A stretch of 13,817 bases of DNA, taken from NCBI GenBank assembly GCA_003661105.1, contig QMVM01000025.1, positions 1 through 13,817 of the forward strand, written 5' to 3'. The DNA comes from Methanosarcinales archaeon (GTDB lineage: Archaea; Halobacteriota; Methanosarcinia; Methanosarcinales; Methanogasteraceae). Positions 1 through 7,631 of this stretch are shown in pieces. The position numbers and the translations under genes were made by a program. Each line of letters begins with the position of its first letter. Position 1 is the first letter of the stretch. Under the pieces are notes generated by a model that searched no databases, was not told the DNA's origin, and worked only from the letters and a program-made list of their open reading frames with translations.

Positions 1-147
1 GACGGAGTGATCACATCGGCAGACGCTTTAATTGTGCTTGAGATGGCTGCCCGCGGCGAATGGAGTGCGGAGGCGGACGTTGATGGCAATGATGTGGTCA
101 CGTCTCTCGATGCGCTGATGGTGCTGGGGGGTGGGGCGAGACAATGA
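1..147 (+). CDS. C-terminal end of a secreted dockerin-like protein (partial)
   Basis: Reading frame 1 is open from the window edge to a TGA at 145-147, giving 48 residues; the gene begins upstream. Two dockerin-like F-hand calcium loops are visible. The first, cut by the edge, starts DGVITSADALIVL. The second is DVDGNDVVTSLDALMVL, at residues 28-44. Paired Asp/Asn-Gly loops followed by a short helix are typical of type I dockerin-like repeats, which end many large secreted or cell-surface proteins of methanogenic and methane-oxidising archaea, where they are thought to mediate calcium-dependent protein attachment. Nothing of the catalytic or surface part is visible, so the role of the whole protein is unknown. 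It converges on the aminotransferase gene, with only 37 bases between the two stop codons. Confidence 0.75.
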   Translation, partial: DGVITSADALIVLEMAARGEWSAEADVDGNDVVTSLDALMVLGGGARQ

Positions 148-184
148 TTTTTTGGCTCTATTGATCGCGATCGCCCAAGTTTAA
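148..184. terminator. Short convergent intergenic region with T-tract and palindrome
   Basis: A run of six T (148-153) follows the dockerin gene stop directly. Archaeal transcription commonly ends at such T-tracts. A perfect palindrome GATCGCGATC (163-172) lies between the two convergent stops and could form a small hairpin in either transcript. The terminator function is inferred. Confidence 0.35.
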
Positions 185-1321
185 CTATATAATTGTATCC
201 CGGATCCGGGTAAGCGCATCATATATCCGTTCTCTCGACGCCGCATACGATATCCGGATGAAACCTGAACTTTCAGGACCGAACGCGGATCCGGGGGTGA
301 CTGCGATATACGCCTCCTCAAGCAAGCGTTCTGCGACAGCGTCACCTCCCCCATAGTCCGTAACATCCAGGAAGAGATAGAACGCACCGGCCGGCGTCGT
401 GCAGTTAAACCCGAGCGATTTCAGCCCATCGACCAGAATATCCCGCCGTGCTCTGAACTCGGCTACCATCGAATCGACCGATCCGTGATCGATCCGTAGC
501 GCGGTAACGCCTGCGTGCTGGACAAAGGATGCGGCATGGCTCACCGAATGCGACTGTAGTTTGAGCGCAGCTCTGACAATGTCCGGAGGCGCTGCCATGT
601 ATCCAAGACGCCAGCCCGTCATCGCGTATGATTTCGAGAAGCCGTTTATCGTGATCACGCGGTCGTGCATCTCGTCAAAAGACCCGATGCTGTAGTGTTT
701 CTTGTCATAGATGATCTTCTCGTAGATTTCATCGGAGAGTACTGTGATGTCGTTATCGATTGCGATCTCTGCAATATCCTCGAGGTGTTTTTTCCCGAAT
801 ACGGCACCACTTGGGTTTCCAGGACTATTTATGATGATGAGCTTTGTTTTATTTGTGACATAGTCCCCAATGTCAGGCGGCATAAAATCCTGATCTGTTG
901 GGGCCCATACCGTGCGGGCGCCTGCATACCTGATGCACGCATCGTAACTGACCCACGCCGGATCGAGTAGTATTGCCTCGTCCCCTTCGTCAAGCACCGC
1001 CTGCACAGACTGGAAGACTGCTTGCTTTGCGCCAGGGGTTACGAGGATCTGATCGGGCGCGGCATCGAGTTTGTTCTCACTGCGAAGTTTCTCCACGATC
1101 GCATTCTTAAGTTCAGAGATTCCGGCAACAGGCGTGTAATGAGTCTCTCCGCGGCGGATCGACTGGAAAGCCGATTTGCAGATATATTCGGGCGTGTCAA
1201 AGTCCGGCTCTCCAAGACTCATGGTTATCACGTCATTTCCCATCCCCTCAAGTTCGGATGCAAGTTTTGCTATCGCAAGCGTTGCAGATTCCTCTATAAG
1301 GCTCAACCGTCTGGACGTCAT
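185..1321 (-). CDS. Aspartate/aromatic-type aminotransferase, class I (PLP enzyme)
   Basis: Class I/II fold PLP aminotransferase, probably cytosolic, moving an amino group between an amino acid (aspartate is the most likely donor) and a 2-oxo acid. With the ATG at 1321 the protein has 378 residues, a normal length. Visible motifs are SLGEPDFDTP near residue 35, TPGAKQA near 95, NSPGNPSGAVF near 165 (PLP/substrate Asn), SDEIYEKIIYD near 196 (Asp that pairs with the pyridine nitrogen), and FSKSYAMTGWRLGY, whose Lys230 should form the PLP aldimine. The terminal FIRISYA holds the carboxylate-binding Arg. An in-frame TTG at 1333 would add four residues, but the ATG gives the usual family N-terminus (MTSRRLSLIEESATLAI). 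The gene follows the metal transporter genes on the same strand after a gap of about 70 bases. It may share their transcript or use its own promoter. Exact substrate cannot be read from sequence; aspartate, alanine or aromatic specificity are all possible. Confidence 0.9.
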   Translation of the reverse strand: MTSRRLSLIEESATLAIAKLASELEGMGNDVITMSLGEPDFDTPEYICKSAFQSIRRGETHYTPVAGISELKNAIVEKLRSENKLDAAPDQILVTPGAKQAVFQSVQAVLDEGDEAILLDPAWVSYDACIRYAGARTVWAPTDQDFMPPDIGDYVTNKTKLIIINSPGNPSGAVFGKKHLEDIAEIAIDNDITVLSDEIYEKIIYDKKHYSIGSFDEMHDRVITINGFSKSYAMTGWRLGYMAAPPDIVRAALKLQSHSVSHAASFVQHAGVTALRIDHGSVDSMVAEFRARRDILVDGLKSLGFNCTTPAGAFYLFLDVTDYGGGDAVAERLLEEAYIAVTPGSAFGPESSGFIRISYAASRERIYDALTRIRDTII

Positions 1322-1387
1322 GATATCAACCAATTTCTTATCGAGCTTAACAGCACGGAAGAGAGATCCTCCATGGAACGTTATTAT

Positions 1388-1400
1388 TCCGTCAGTATTT
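1388..1400 (-). promoter_or_regulatory. Candidate TATA element for the aminotransferase gene
   Basis: On the minus strand the last codons of the permease read CCTTAAATACTGA. TTAAATA resembles the archaeal TATA box and lies about 70 bases upstream of the aminotransferase ATG, so transcription could start inside the gap. It is also coding sequence, which weakens the call. Confidence 0.25.
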
Positions 1401-2222
1401 AAGGATATGTCTGGACGGCATCAGTAAAGAAAGAAGAAAAACAACACCGGACACCAGAATGATCGTCGATCCCGATGGTAGATCAAAGAGATATGAAAGG
1501 TATATCCCGATTATAGAAAACATTGCGGAAAAAATCGTTGAAAGTACCATCATCTTCCATAAAACATCCGTGAACCGTCTGCTCACTGTGGCAGGTATTG
1601 TCAGGAGAGCGATCACAAGAATTATTCCGACCACGCGTATCAGCACCACCGCAGTCAGTGCGACAAGGCAGAGGAGCAGGAGATAGAGTCTGTGCGCAGG
1701 AACTCCGACCACCGTTGCAAACTCCTCGTCAAAGGACATTGCAAGGAATTCCTTGTAGAAAAGATACACTAAGATTACGATTACCACATCCAGAAGTAAC
1801 ATGATCAGGAGATCTGAATGCGGCACAGTCAGGATATTTCCAAAGAGATAACTGAATAGATCAGGAGCGTAGCCTGGTGTAAGCGATATGAACATGATTC
1901 CGATCGCCATACCCATCGCCCAGATGATGCCTATCGCAGCATCCTCGGAGAGTCCTCTTCGCCTGCTAACCTCACCTATAGAGAGCGCAGATGCGATGCT
2001 GAACGGAATCACGCAGATGACCGGTTCGATTCCAAGAAAGTACCCGAGACCAATACCGCCAAAGGAGGCGTGAGCTATTCCGCCACTTATAAAAACGATC
2101 CGTTTTACAACGACATACGCGCCCACGATTCCACATGCGATGGCTGATAGCAGTGCCGCAGTCAGCGCATTCACCATAAATCCATACTGTAGGATCTCAA
2201 TCATCCAGACCATCTCAACCAC
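1392..2222 (-). CDS. znuB: Metal ABC transporter permease (ZnuB/MntB family)
   Basis: Integral membrane subunit of a zinc/manganese-type ABC importer (ABC-3 family). It has 276 residues and about eight hydrophobic helices. The family N-terminus MIEILQYGFMVNAL is followed by VVVKRIVFISGGIAHASFGGIGLGYFLG, the conserved region with the HASFGG motif near the coupling surface. The chosen start is the GTG at 2222: a clear AAAGGAG lies 7 bases upstream, inside the end of the ATPase gene. ATG codons at 2213 and 2204 are alternatives, and the latter matches the usual family start. It begins only 1 base after the ATPase stop, so translational coupling is likely. Sequence does not separate zinc from manganese or iron as cargo, so the symbol is a family label. 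Confidence 0.9.
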   Translation of the reverse strand: MVEMVWMIEILQYGFMVNALTAALLSAIACGIVGAYVVVKRIVFISGGIAHASFGGIGLGYFLGIEPVICVIPFSIASALSIGEVSRRRGLSEDAAIGIIWAMGMAIGIMFISLTPGYAPDLFSYLFGNILTVPHSDLLIMLLLDVVIVILVYLFYKEFLAMSFDEEFATVVGVPAHRLYLLLLCLVALTAVVLIRVVGIILVIALLTIPATVSRRFTDVLWKMMVLSTIFSAMFSIIGIYLSYLFDLPSGSTIILVSGVVFLLSLLMPSRHILKY

Positions 2223-2223
2223 T

Positions 2224-2973
2224 TCAATGCTCCTTTAATACCCTATGCGGGAGACCATGCGCGATAAATTCTACCGGGCACTGGTATGCCGCCTCCAGAT
2301 CGTCCGAAGTCAGCTCTTTCGAGTTGTGATAGAAGAGTCTTCGGTTGAGGCATGCGATCTTATCGACGTAAATCGAGATTGCTGTGAGATCATGGGAGAC
2401 CATCACGATCGCCATCTTTTCCTTTAATTTCTTAAGTATTTCATAAAACTCGGTCTGTATGTGGGCATCGATCCCTGCTGTCGGCTCATCGAGCAGGAGC
2501 ACTTCCGGCTCTGTCACCAGTGCACGCGCGATGAAGACTCTCTGTCGCTCTCCTCCCGACAATTTACCGATTTGTCTCTTTGCGAATGGTAGCATATCTA
2601 CCATTTTTAGCGTATCGTGCGCCAGTTTCCTATCCTGATCGGAGTATCTACCAAATAGTCTCTGTCCGGCGCGTCCGGTCAGCACCACATCCATGACACT
2701 GATCGGAAAATCATGGTCAAAGGGGCTATGCTGTGGGACGTAGCCTATGTGCCTCCTGTTGCCCTCAGGATCACCACCAAGAACCTTGACTTCGCCCCTT
2801 TCAGGTGTTATCAGCCCGAGCATGACTTTCAGGAGGGTTGTCTTCCCGCCGCCGTTGGGTCCGATGATTCCAAGAAAGTCGTGGCTGCGTATTGAGATTG
2901 TAACATCCTCAAGGACCGGCAAACCATCGTGGTACACCCACACGTCCCTTAAACCGATCACTTCACTCTTCAT
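2224..2973 (-). CDS. znuC: Metal ABC transporter ATP-binding protein (ZnuC/MntA family)
   Basis: Cytoplasmic ATPase of the metal importer, 249 residues, complete. All nucleotide-binding motifs are present: Walker A GPNGGGKTT (38-46), Q-loop Gln81, signature LSGGERQR (138-145), Walker B VLLLDEPTAG (158-167) with the catalytic Glu, and switch His194 in MVSHD. The C-terminal tail CPVEFIAHGLPHRVL is typical of the zinc/manganese subgroup rather than of general ABC ATPases. The ATG at 2973 is 1 base beyond the stop of the binding-protein gene, and the stop is 1 base before the permease start, so the three genes form a tight operon and surely one complex. Confidence 0.93.
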   Translation of the reverse strand: MKSEVIGLRDVWVYHDGLPVLEDVTISIRSHDFLGIIGPNGGGKTTLLKVMLGLITPERGEVKVLGGDPEGNRRHIGYVPQHSPFDHDFPISVMDVVLTGRAGQRLFGRYSDQDRKLAHDTLKMVDMLPFAKRQIGKLSGGERQRVFIARALVTEPEVLLLDEPTAGIDAHIQTEFYEILKKLKEKMAIVMVSHDLTAISIYVDKIACLNRRLFYHNSKELTSDDLEAAYQCPVEFIAHGLPHRVLKEH

Positions 2974-2974
2974 G

Positions 2975-3841
2975 TCATGTCAGGTATCTGGCAAATGCCG
3001 CTGATACCGCGCGCATATTCGCAGTATAATCTTTTGCAAGCGGGTCAATGAATACAACCGTTCCGCCGATCTCATCTGCTATAACCTCCGCACTCTCGGA
3101 ATTGAACTGTGGCGAGGTAAATACTGTGGTGATGTTGTTCGCTCTTGCGGTGTCTGCCAGACGCACAAGGTCGGACGCACTCGGCTCTTTTCCCTCGATC
3201 TCGATCGGTACTTGCTCCAGCTGGTAATCTCTTGCAAAGTAACCCCACGCCGGATGATAGACCATGAACTTCCTGTTTTTTATTTCAGAAAGGTTGTTTC
3301 TGATATCTTCATTAAGATCCGAGAGGTCTTTGAGATAATCTTCCGTGTTTCTGGCGTAGTACTCACTGTTACCCGGATCGATCTCGATCAATGCATCGCT
3401 TATGTGCTCTACTTGAGTCCTTGCCAGTGCTGGTGAAAGCCATGTATGCGGGTCATTTCCAATGATTTCGATCCCCTCTGACGAGTCAACGACCTTCATA
3501 CCCCTGTTTGCAGATTCGATATTTTCCATCCACTCATTCTCAAACGGGATGTGCCCTATCTGCACATAGAGTTTTGCACGGCTGACACCCTGCAGTTGAC
3601 CTGGACTCGGTTCATAAGTGGCAGGGCTTGCTCCGGGTGGAATCATGACCGTAACAGCGACTTTCCTCCCTCCGATTTGCTCCACAAACTCCTTCTGGGG
3701 AAGAATGCTCACAATGATCTGTATCTGTCCATCCGGCTCTTGTCCCTGCTCCCTTGAGCGCTCCTCCGGGCTGATGCAACCACAGATCAAACCACAAATC
3801 AACGCTGCTAAGAACAGAAATACTACCAACTTCGTTCTCAT
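2975..3841 (-). CDS. znuA: Metal ABC transporter substrate-binding lipoprotein (ZnuA/TroA family)
   Basis: Extracytoplasmic metal-binding lipoprotein that delivers a divalent metal to the permease. It has 288 residues from the ATG at 3841. An AGGTG lies 6 bases upstream of this ATG; a GTG at 3850 would add three residues and lies on the ribosome-binding site, so it is less likely. The N-terminus has a basic start, a hydrophobic core and a lipobox ending ICG-Cys22. The cluster A-I fold is clear: SILPQKEFVEQIGG, IPPGASPATYEPSPGQ, NDPHTWLSP, YHPAWGYFARDY and FIDPLAKDY. Expected metal ligands His132, His196 and Asp266 are present. The first usual ligand, the His of PHTYEP, is Ala74 here, while a His97 occurs in QIGHIPFE. 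The protein could use His97 instead or bind the metal with fewer ligands. First gene of the importer operon, divergent from rpl24. Confidence 0.9.
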   Translation of the reverse strand: MRTKLVVFLFLAALICGLICGCISPEERSREQGQEPDGQIQIIVSILPQKEFVEQIGGRKVAVTVMIPPGASPATYEPSPGQLQGVSRAKLYVQIGHIPFENEWMENIESANRGMKVVDSSEGIEIIGNDPHTWLSPALARTQVEHISDALIEIDPGNSEYYARNTEDYLKDLSDLNEDIRNNLSEIKNRKFMVYHPAWGYFARDYQLEQVPIEIEGKEPSASDLVRLADTARANNITTVFTSPQFNSESAEVIADEIGGTVVFIDPLAKDYTANMRAVSAAFARYLT

Positions 3842-4017
3842 ATCATACACCTATGAGGTTACCTTTACATCACTACATCTTCTTTAAGGTGATGCATACT
3901 AAGATGATTCGATTCGAGCGTGCAATAAAGATGCGAGAGGTGCAAGGGATATGGTTAATAAGCCCCTGCAAAGAATCAAGAAAGATAGATATACCATAAC
4001 GACAAAGTGTAATGATC
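3842..4017. promoter_or_regulatory. Divergent promoter region between the metal importer and the ribosomal operon
   Basis: This 176-base region must hold both promoters. For the importer (minus strand), a CTTAAAG near 3885-3891 is a weak TATA candidate. Just downstream of it on that strand lies the perfect odd palindrome AGGTTACCT (3856-3864), and CATCAC (3868-3873) with GTGATG (3889-3894) form an inverted repeat spaced by 15. Either could be an operator for a metal sensor; this is inferred from position only. For the ribosomal operon (plus strand), AGATATACC (3987-3995) is centred about 27 bases before the ATG at 4018, the distance expected for a leaderless archaeal transcript. No good ribosome-binding site precedes that ATG, which agrees with a leaderless start. 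Confidence 0.4.
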
Positions 4018-4374
4018 ATGATATCTAAACAACCAAGAAAGCAGAGAAAAGCGCAGTATCAAGCGCCTCTGCATAAAAAACAGAAGTTTATGGGTGCTCA
4101 CTTAAGCGAATCGCTGCGGGAGAAGTATGGACGAAGAACGTTTGGTGTCCGGTCCGGAGATTCCGTAAAAATTATGCGCGGCGAGTATGCTGGTACGGAA
4201 GGCAAAGTAGAGCAGGTCAATCTGAAGAAGGGCACACTCGCGATCGATGGCGCAACGTTATTTAGAGCGGATGGGGAAGAGGTTCCAAGACCGATATATC
4301 CGTCGAATGTAATGATAACCAAACTGGATCTTGATGATGAAATTAGAGAACAACTACTTAGCAGGGGTGATTGA
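4018..4374 (+). CDS. rpl24: Large-subunit ribosomal protein uL24 (L24P)
   Basis: Assembly-initiating protein of the 50S subunit, 118 residues from the ATG at 4018. The archaeal L24 opening SKQPRKQRKAQYQAPLHKK is followed by the KOW motif VKIMRGEYAGTEGKVEQV and by PIYPSNVMITKLDLDDE. An in-frame ATG at 4012 would add two residues; 4018 gives the usual family start and fits a leaderless promoter. First gene of the ribosomal operon here. In most archaea rpl14 and other genes lie directly upstream; here the neighbour is a divergent metal transporter. Its stop directly abuts the GTG of rps4e. Confidence 0.95.
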   Translation: MISKQPRKQRKAQYQAPLHKKQKFMGAHLSESLREKYGRRTFGVRSGDSVKIMRGEYAGTEGKVEQVNLKKGTLAIDGATLFRADGEEVPRPIYPSNVMITKLDLDDEIREQLLSRGD

Positions 4375-5088
4375 GTGAGCAGACATCAGAAAAGACTTTC
4401 AATGCCGAAAACCTGGAATATACAGAGGAAGACTCATAAGTGGGCCATTAAAGCTTCACCGGGTCCTCATTCCGGGTTAAAAAGCATCCCTTTGTTGTTG
4501 GTCCTACGGGACGTAATGAAACTTGCAAATTCGAGTAAGGAGGCGAAGAAGATCCTGCATGACGGGAATATACTGGTAGATGGCGTTGTCAGACGGAATT
4601 CCAAGTTTCCGGTAGGGGTTTTCGATGTTATAGCCATACCGAAGATTGATCTGTCGTACAGGGTTTTTCTGGATGAGAAACAGCGACTCAGTCTGAGGAA
4701 AATCAGCGACCCCGAGGTTAAATTGTGCAAGATCACAGATAAAACGATTGTTAGGGGTGGAAATACCCAGTTGAACCTCCACGATGGTTCGAATATCATT
4801 TCTGACGAGTATTCTTACCACTCCTCCGATTCAGTCATTCTATCACTTCCGGAGCGGAAGGTTGTAAAGCACATCACCTACAAACCAGGCAGCCTTGCTC
4901 TCGTCATCGGTGGCGCTCATTCAGGAGAACTCGCGACGATCGAGGGTATAAGAAAGACGCAGAGTGCAATGCCAAACATGACATCCCTGCATAGCAGTTA
5001 TGATTTCGAGACGATTGAGGATTACGTATTTGTGGTCGGCAAAGGCACGCCTGAGATCGAGACGCCGGGAGGTGATGTAGTTGACTGA
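4375..5088 (+). CDS. rps4e: Small-subunit ribosomal protein eS4 (S4e)
   Basis: Archaeal/eukaryotic-specific 30S protein, 237 residues. It starts with GTG at 4375, immediately after the uL24 stop, with GGTGAT a few bases upstream. The opening SRHQKRLSMPKTW and the phrase KASPGPHSGLKSIPLLLVLRD are diagnostic. An S4-type RNA-binding domain lies around residues 40-110 (AKKILHDGNILVDGVVRR), and a KOW-like segment VIGGAHSGELATIEG near 178. The length is normal for archaea. It overlaps the TTG start of rpl5 by 8 bases. Confidence 0.96.
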   Translation: MSRHQKRLSMPKTWNIQRKTHKWAIKASPGPHSGLKSIPLLLVLRDVMKLANSSKEAKKILHDGNILVDGVVRRNSKFPVGVFDVIAIPKIDLSYRVFLDEKQRLSLRKISDPEVKLCKITDKTIVRGGNTQLNLHDGSNIISDEYSYHSSDSVILSLPERKVVKHITYKPGSLALVIGGAHSGELATIEGIRKTQSAMPNMTSLHSSYDFETIEDYVFVVGKGTPEIETPGGDVVD

Positions 5089-5593
5089 ACCGATGCGCGC
5101 AATCGGGGTTGATAAGGTGACCGTGCATATCGGCGTGGGCGAGAGCGGAGAGCGCCTCGTTAATGCCGAGAATATCCTTGAAGCGATAACAGATCAGAAG
5201 TGCGTTAGAACGCTCTCGAAATCCCGCATCCCCGCATTCGGGATCAAGATGGGGGAGCCGATCGGTTGCAAGGTCACACTCAGGAGGGACAAGGCATACA
5301 AGTTCATCGATACCGCGCTTGCTATAATCGAGCGTAAACTGTATGCATCCCAGTTCGATGACACTGGCAACGTATCTTTCGGGATCGAAGAACACACTGA
5401 TTTCCCGGATATGGCTTACGATCCGAACATCGGGATTTTTGGGATGGACGTCTCTTTAAGTTTGAAGCGGCCCGGATACAGGGTCAGCAGGCGCCGCATC
5501 CAGCAGAACAAAACCTCGCACAAACATCGGCTGGTTGCTGAGGATGTGCGGTCATGGATGCAGGATCGCTACCAGATAGAGGTGATGGAATGA
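5081..5593 (+). CDS. rpl5: Large-subunit ribosomal protein uL5 (L5P)
   Basis: 5S rRNA-binding protein of the 50S central protuberance, 170 residues. The start is taken as TTG at 5081, because GGAGGTGAT at 5068-5076, a near-complete complement to the archaeal 16S 3' end, is correctly spaced from it. The first ATG (5093) would be 16 bases away and would remove four residues. The phrases VTVHIGVGESGERL, IPAFGIKMGEPIGCKVTLR and NIGIFGMDVSLSLKRPGYRV identify the archaeal L5 family. It overlaps eS4 by 8 bases and its TGA overlaps the ATG of rps14 by 3 bases, so it is translationally coupled on both sides. Confidence 0.95.
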   Translation: MTEPMRAIGVDKVTVHIGVGESGERLVNAENILEAITDQKCVRTLSKSRIPAFGIKMGEPIGCKVTLRRDKAYKFIDTALAIIERKLYASQFDDTGNVSFGIEEHTDFPDMAYDPNIGIFGMDVSLSLKRPGYRVSRRRIQQNKTSHKHRLVAEDVRSWMQDRYQIEVME

Positions 5594-5739
5594 GTGAAGA
5601 TATTCAAATTGGAAAGGGCGCAAACGTCTGCAAACGATGTGGCAGGAAACAGGGGCTGGTTCGTAGATACCGCATATACCTCTGCCGCCAGTGTTTCAGA
5701 GAGATCGCGAAAGACATGGGTTTTGAAAAATATACTTGA
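5590..5739 (+). CDS. rps14: Small-subunit ribosomal protein uS14 (zinc form)
   Basis: 30S head protein of 49 residues, the short zinc-binding archaeal form. Two CxxC pairs (Cys14/Cys17 in CKRCGRKQG and Cys32/Cys35 in LCRQC) form the zinc site, and the ending GFEKYT is typical. The ATG at 5590 overlaps the stop of rpl5 (ATGA) and has AGAGGTGATGG just upstream. An upstream in-frame ATG at 5554 lies inside rpl5 and would add 12 residues with no family similarity, so it is rejected. Confidence 0.95.
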   Translation: MSEDIQIGKGANVCKRCGRKQGLVRRYRIYLCRQCFREIAKDMGFEKYT

Positions 5740-5749
5740 GGAGATTATA

Positions 5750-6142
5750 ATGGTACTACTTGACCCACTTGCTGATGCGCTCTCAGCCATCAGAAATGCA
5801 GAAAAAACAGGAAAGCAGGAGTGCATCGTACGCCCCGCTTCAAAACTCATCGGTAATGTACTCTCTGTGATGCAGAGCCAGGGCTACATCAACGAATATG
5901 AGTTTATTGAGGATGGGGGGGCAGGCGTCTTTGAGGTGAGTCTGCACGGAAGGATCAACGACTGCAAGGTCGTAAAGCCAAGATTCTCTACCAAACTTGC
6001 TGATCTTGAGAAATGGGAGAAACGGTTCCTACCTGCAAGAAACTTCGGCGCTCTGGTATTGACGACGCCTCATGGAGTGTTATCGCACTACGAGGCACGA
6101 GAGAAGAAAATTGGAGGACAACTCCTCGCTTACGTGTATTAG
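5750..6142 (+). CDS. rps8: Small-subunit ribosomal protein uS8 (S8P)
   Basis: 30S protein binding 16S rRNA in the central domain, 130 residues, the archaeal length. It starts MVLLDPLADALSAIRNAE at the ATG 5750, preceded by GAGGAGAT. The conserved C-terminal RNA-binding signature LTTPHGVLSHYEAREKKIGG is intact. The reading frame is open further upstream through rps14, but that part is a shadow. Ten bases separate it from rps14 and 15 from rpl6. Confidence 0.96.
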   Translation: MVLLDPLADALSAIRNAEKTGKQECIVRPASKLIGNVLSVMQSQGYINEYEFIEDGGAGVFEVSLHGRINDCKVVKPRFSTKLADLEKWEKRFLPARNFGALVLTTPHGVLSHYEAREKKIGGQLLAYVY

Positions 6143-6157
6143 CGTATCAGGTGGAAA

Positions 6158-6703
6158 ATGGCAAAAGAGATCAAAAAAACGGTTGCGATACCGGATGATG
6201 TGGCTGTTTCGATCGATGGAAGAATGGTTACGGTATCAGGTCCGAAGGGCGAGGTGTCTCGTGAACTATGGTATCCACACATAACGATCCAGCAGATAGA
6301 GGATGTGATAAGCGTGGATGTCGATGCTGCGATGATACGGAAGAAGCAGAAAGCAATGGTCGGCACACTTGCATCCCATATCAAGAATATGATTGATGGG
6401 GTCGCGCACGGATATAAATACCAGATGAAGATGGTGTATTCCCATTTTCCGGTTCAATTGCGCATCGATGGTGGCAAATTTATAATAGGCAACTTTCTTG
6501 GAGAGAAGAAAGATCGGGTGGCACAGATACTGGATGGGGCTAATGTGGAGATAAGCGGCGACGAGGTGACCGTCACCGGTATCAACAAGGAGTCGGTCGG
6601 GCAGACAGCGGCGAACATCGAGCAGGCAACGAAGATTAAAGCACGCGATCCAAGGGTATTCCAGGACGGAATATACGTGATCGGGAAAGAGATGATGTCG
6701 TAG
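6158..6703 (+). CDS. rpl6: Large-subunit ribosomal protein uL6 (L6P)
   Basis: 50S protein near the factor-binding site, 181 residues with the two tandem L6 repeats. Features include VTVSGPKGEVSREL near residue 24, VGTLASHIKNMIDGVAHGY near residue 67, NFLGEKK near residue 112, and VTVTGINKESVGQTAANIEQ in the second repeat. The ATG at 6158 has CAGGTGG upstream. It is followed 10 bases later by rpl32e. Confidence 0.95.
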   Translation: MAKEIKKTVAIPDDVAVSIDGRMVTVSGPKGEVSRELWYPHITIQQIEDVISVDVDAAMIRKKQKAMVGTLASHIKNMIDGVAHGYKYQMKMVYSHFPVQLRIDGGKFIIGNFLGEKKDRVAQILDGANVEISGDEVTVTGINKESVGQTAANIEQATKIKARDPRVFQDGIYVIGKEMMS

Positions 6704-6713
6704 GTGATGATTT

Positions 6714-7172
6714 ATGGATTCGGCAATCAAGCGATTATTAAATACTAGAAAACAGCAGAAAAGCAAGAAGCCCACATTCAAGCGTACTGACTCTCATAAG
6801 AAGAAGAAACTGGATGATAACTGGCGACGCCCGAGAGGGTTGCAGAGCAAGCTTAGAAAGAGGATCGCAGCAAAAGGTGCGGTTGTACAGATTGGATACG
6901 GCAGCCCAAAGGCAGTCAGGGGACTACACCCGTCTGGTTTTGAGGAGGTGCTGGTGCGAAATACGGACGATCTACAGCCGATCGACCCATCATATCAGGC
7001 TGCACGGATCGCACGCACAGTCGGTGTTAGAAAACGGCAGATGATCGAGGAGATCGCGAAAAGCCGCGAGATAAAAATCTTAAACCCACTTCCTGTGGAA
7101 CTAGTAGAGGTAGAGGAAGTAGAAAGGGTGAAAGATGTAGAAGATATGGGAACAGAAGAGGAGGAGGCGTAA
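6714..7172 (+). CDS. rpl32e: Large-subunit ribosomal protein eL32 (L32e)
   Basis: Archaeal/eukaryotic 50S protein of 152 residues. The core from about 20 to 125 is clear: PTFKRTDSHKKKKL, DNWRRPRGLQSKLRKR, GYGSPKAVRGLHPSGFEEVLV and AARIARTVGVRKR. The last 25 residues form an acidic Glu/Val-rich tail (VEVEEVERVKDVEDMGTEEEEA). The ATG at 6714 lies after TAGGTGATG. The TAA stop directly abuts the ATG of rpl19e. Confidence 0.94.
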   Translation: MDSAIKRLLNTRKQQKSKKPTFKRTDSHKKKKLDDNWRRPRGLQSKLRKRIAAKGAVVQIGYGSPKAVRGLHPSGFEEVLVRNTDDLQPIDPSYQAARIARTVGVRKRQMIEEIAKSREIKILNPLPVELVEVEEVERVKDVEDMGTEEEEA

Positions 7173-7631
7173 ATGGCTGATCGTTACGATTTATCGAATC
7201 AACGGCGTATTGCTGCAAATGTGCTTAAAATAGGAGTTAACAGAATCTGGCTCGATCCGGGGGAGAAGGAAAGCATCGCGGATGCAACCACGCGGAATGA
7301 TATCAGGGATCTACTCGAGTCGGGCGCGATTCTGGCGAAACCGAAGAAAGGTGTCAGCCGCGCACGCGCACGGCAGAGGGACGAGAAACGGAAATATGGG
7401 CACGGGACCGGACACGGCTCACGGAAAGGGCGAAAGGGTGCGAGAACTCCCAGAAAGCGGGACTGGATCACCAAGATCCGTGCGCTACGCAGCCGTCTCA
7501 AGGAGCTGCGTGCCGATGGTACGCTTCCCCCGAATGTTTACTGCAAGGTGTACCGAAAGGCGAAAGGCGGCGAGTACAAGAGCGTGGCGCACATGAACGC
7601 ATATCTTATGGCGCAGGGACATCTCAAATGA
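7173..7631 (+). CDS. rpl19e: Large-subunit ribosomal protein eL19 (L19e)
   Basis: Archaeal/eukaryotic 50S protein of 152 residues, strongly basic. Diagnostic stretches are LSNQRRIAANVLKIGVNRIWLDP, the Gly/Arg-rich RNA-binding segment YGHGTGHGSRKGRKGARTPRK, and VYCKVYRKAKGGEYKSVAHM near the end. It starts immediately after rpl32e and its TGA overlaps the rpoD start (ATGA). In most archaea rpl18 and rps5 follow; here they are missing. Confidence 0.95.
   Translation: MADRYDLSNQRRIAANVLKIGVNRIWLDPGEKESIADATTRNDIRDLLESGAILAKPKKGVSRARARQRDEKRKYGHGTGHGSRKGRKGARTPRKRDWITKIRALRSRLKELRADGTLPPNVYCKVYRKAKGGEYKSVAHMNAYLMAQGHLK

Noticed and set aside
4467..5395. Minus-strand frames opposite rps4e and rpl5
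   Set aside because: Antisense shadows; no family features and strong genes on the other strand.
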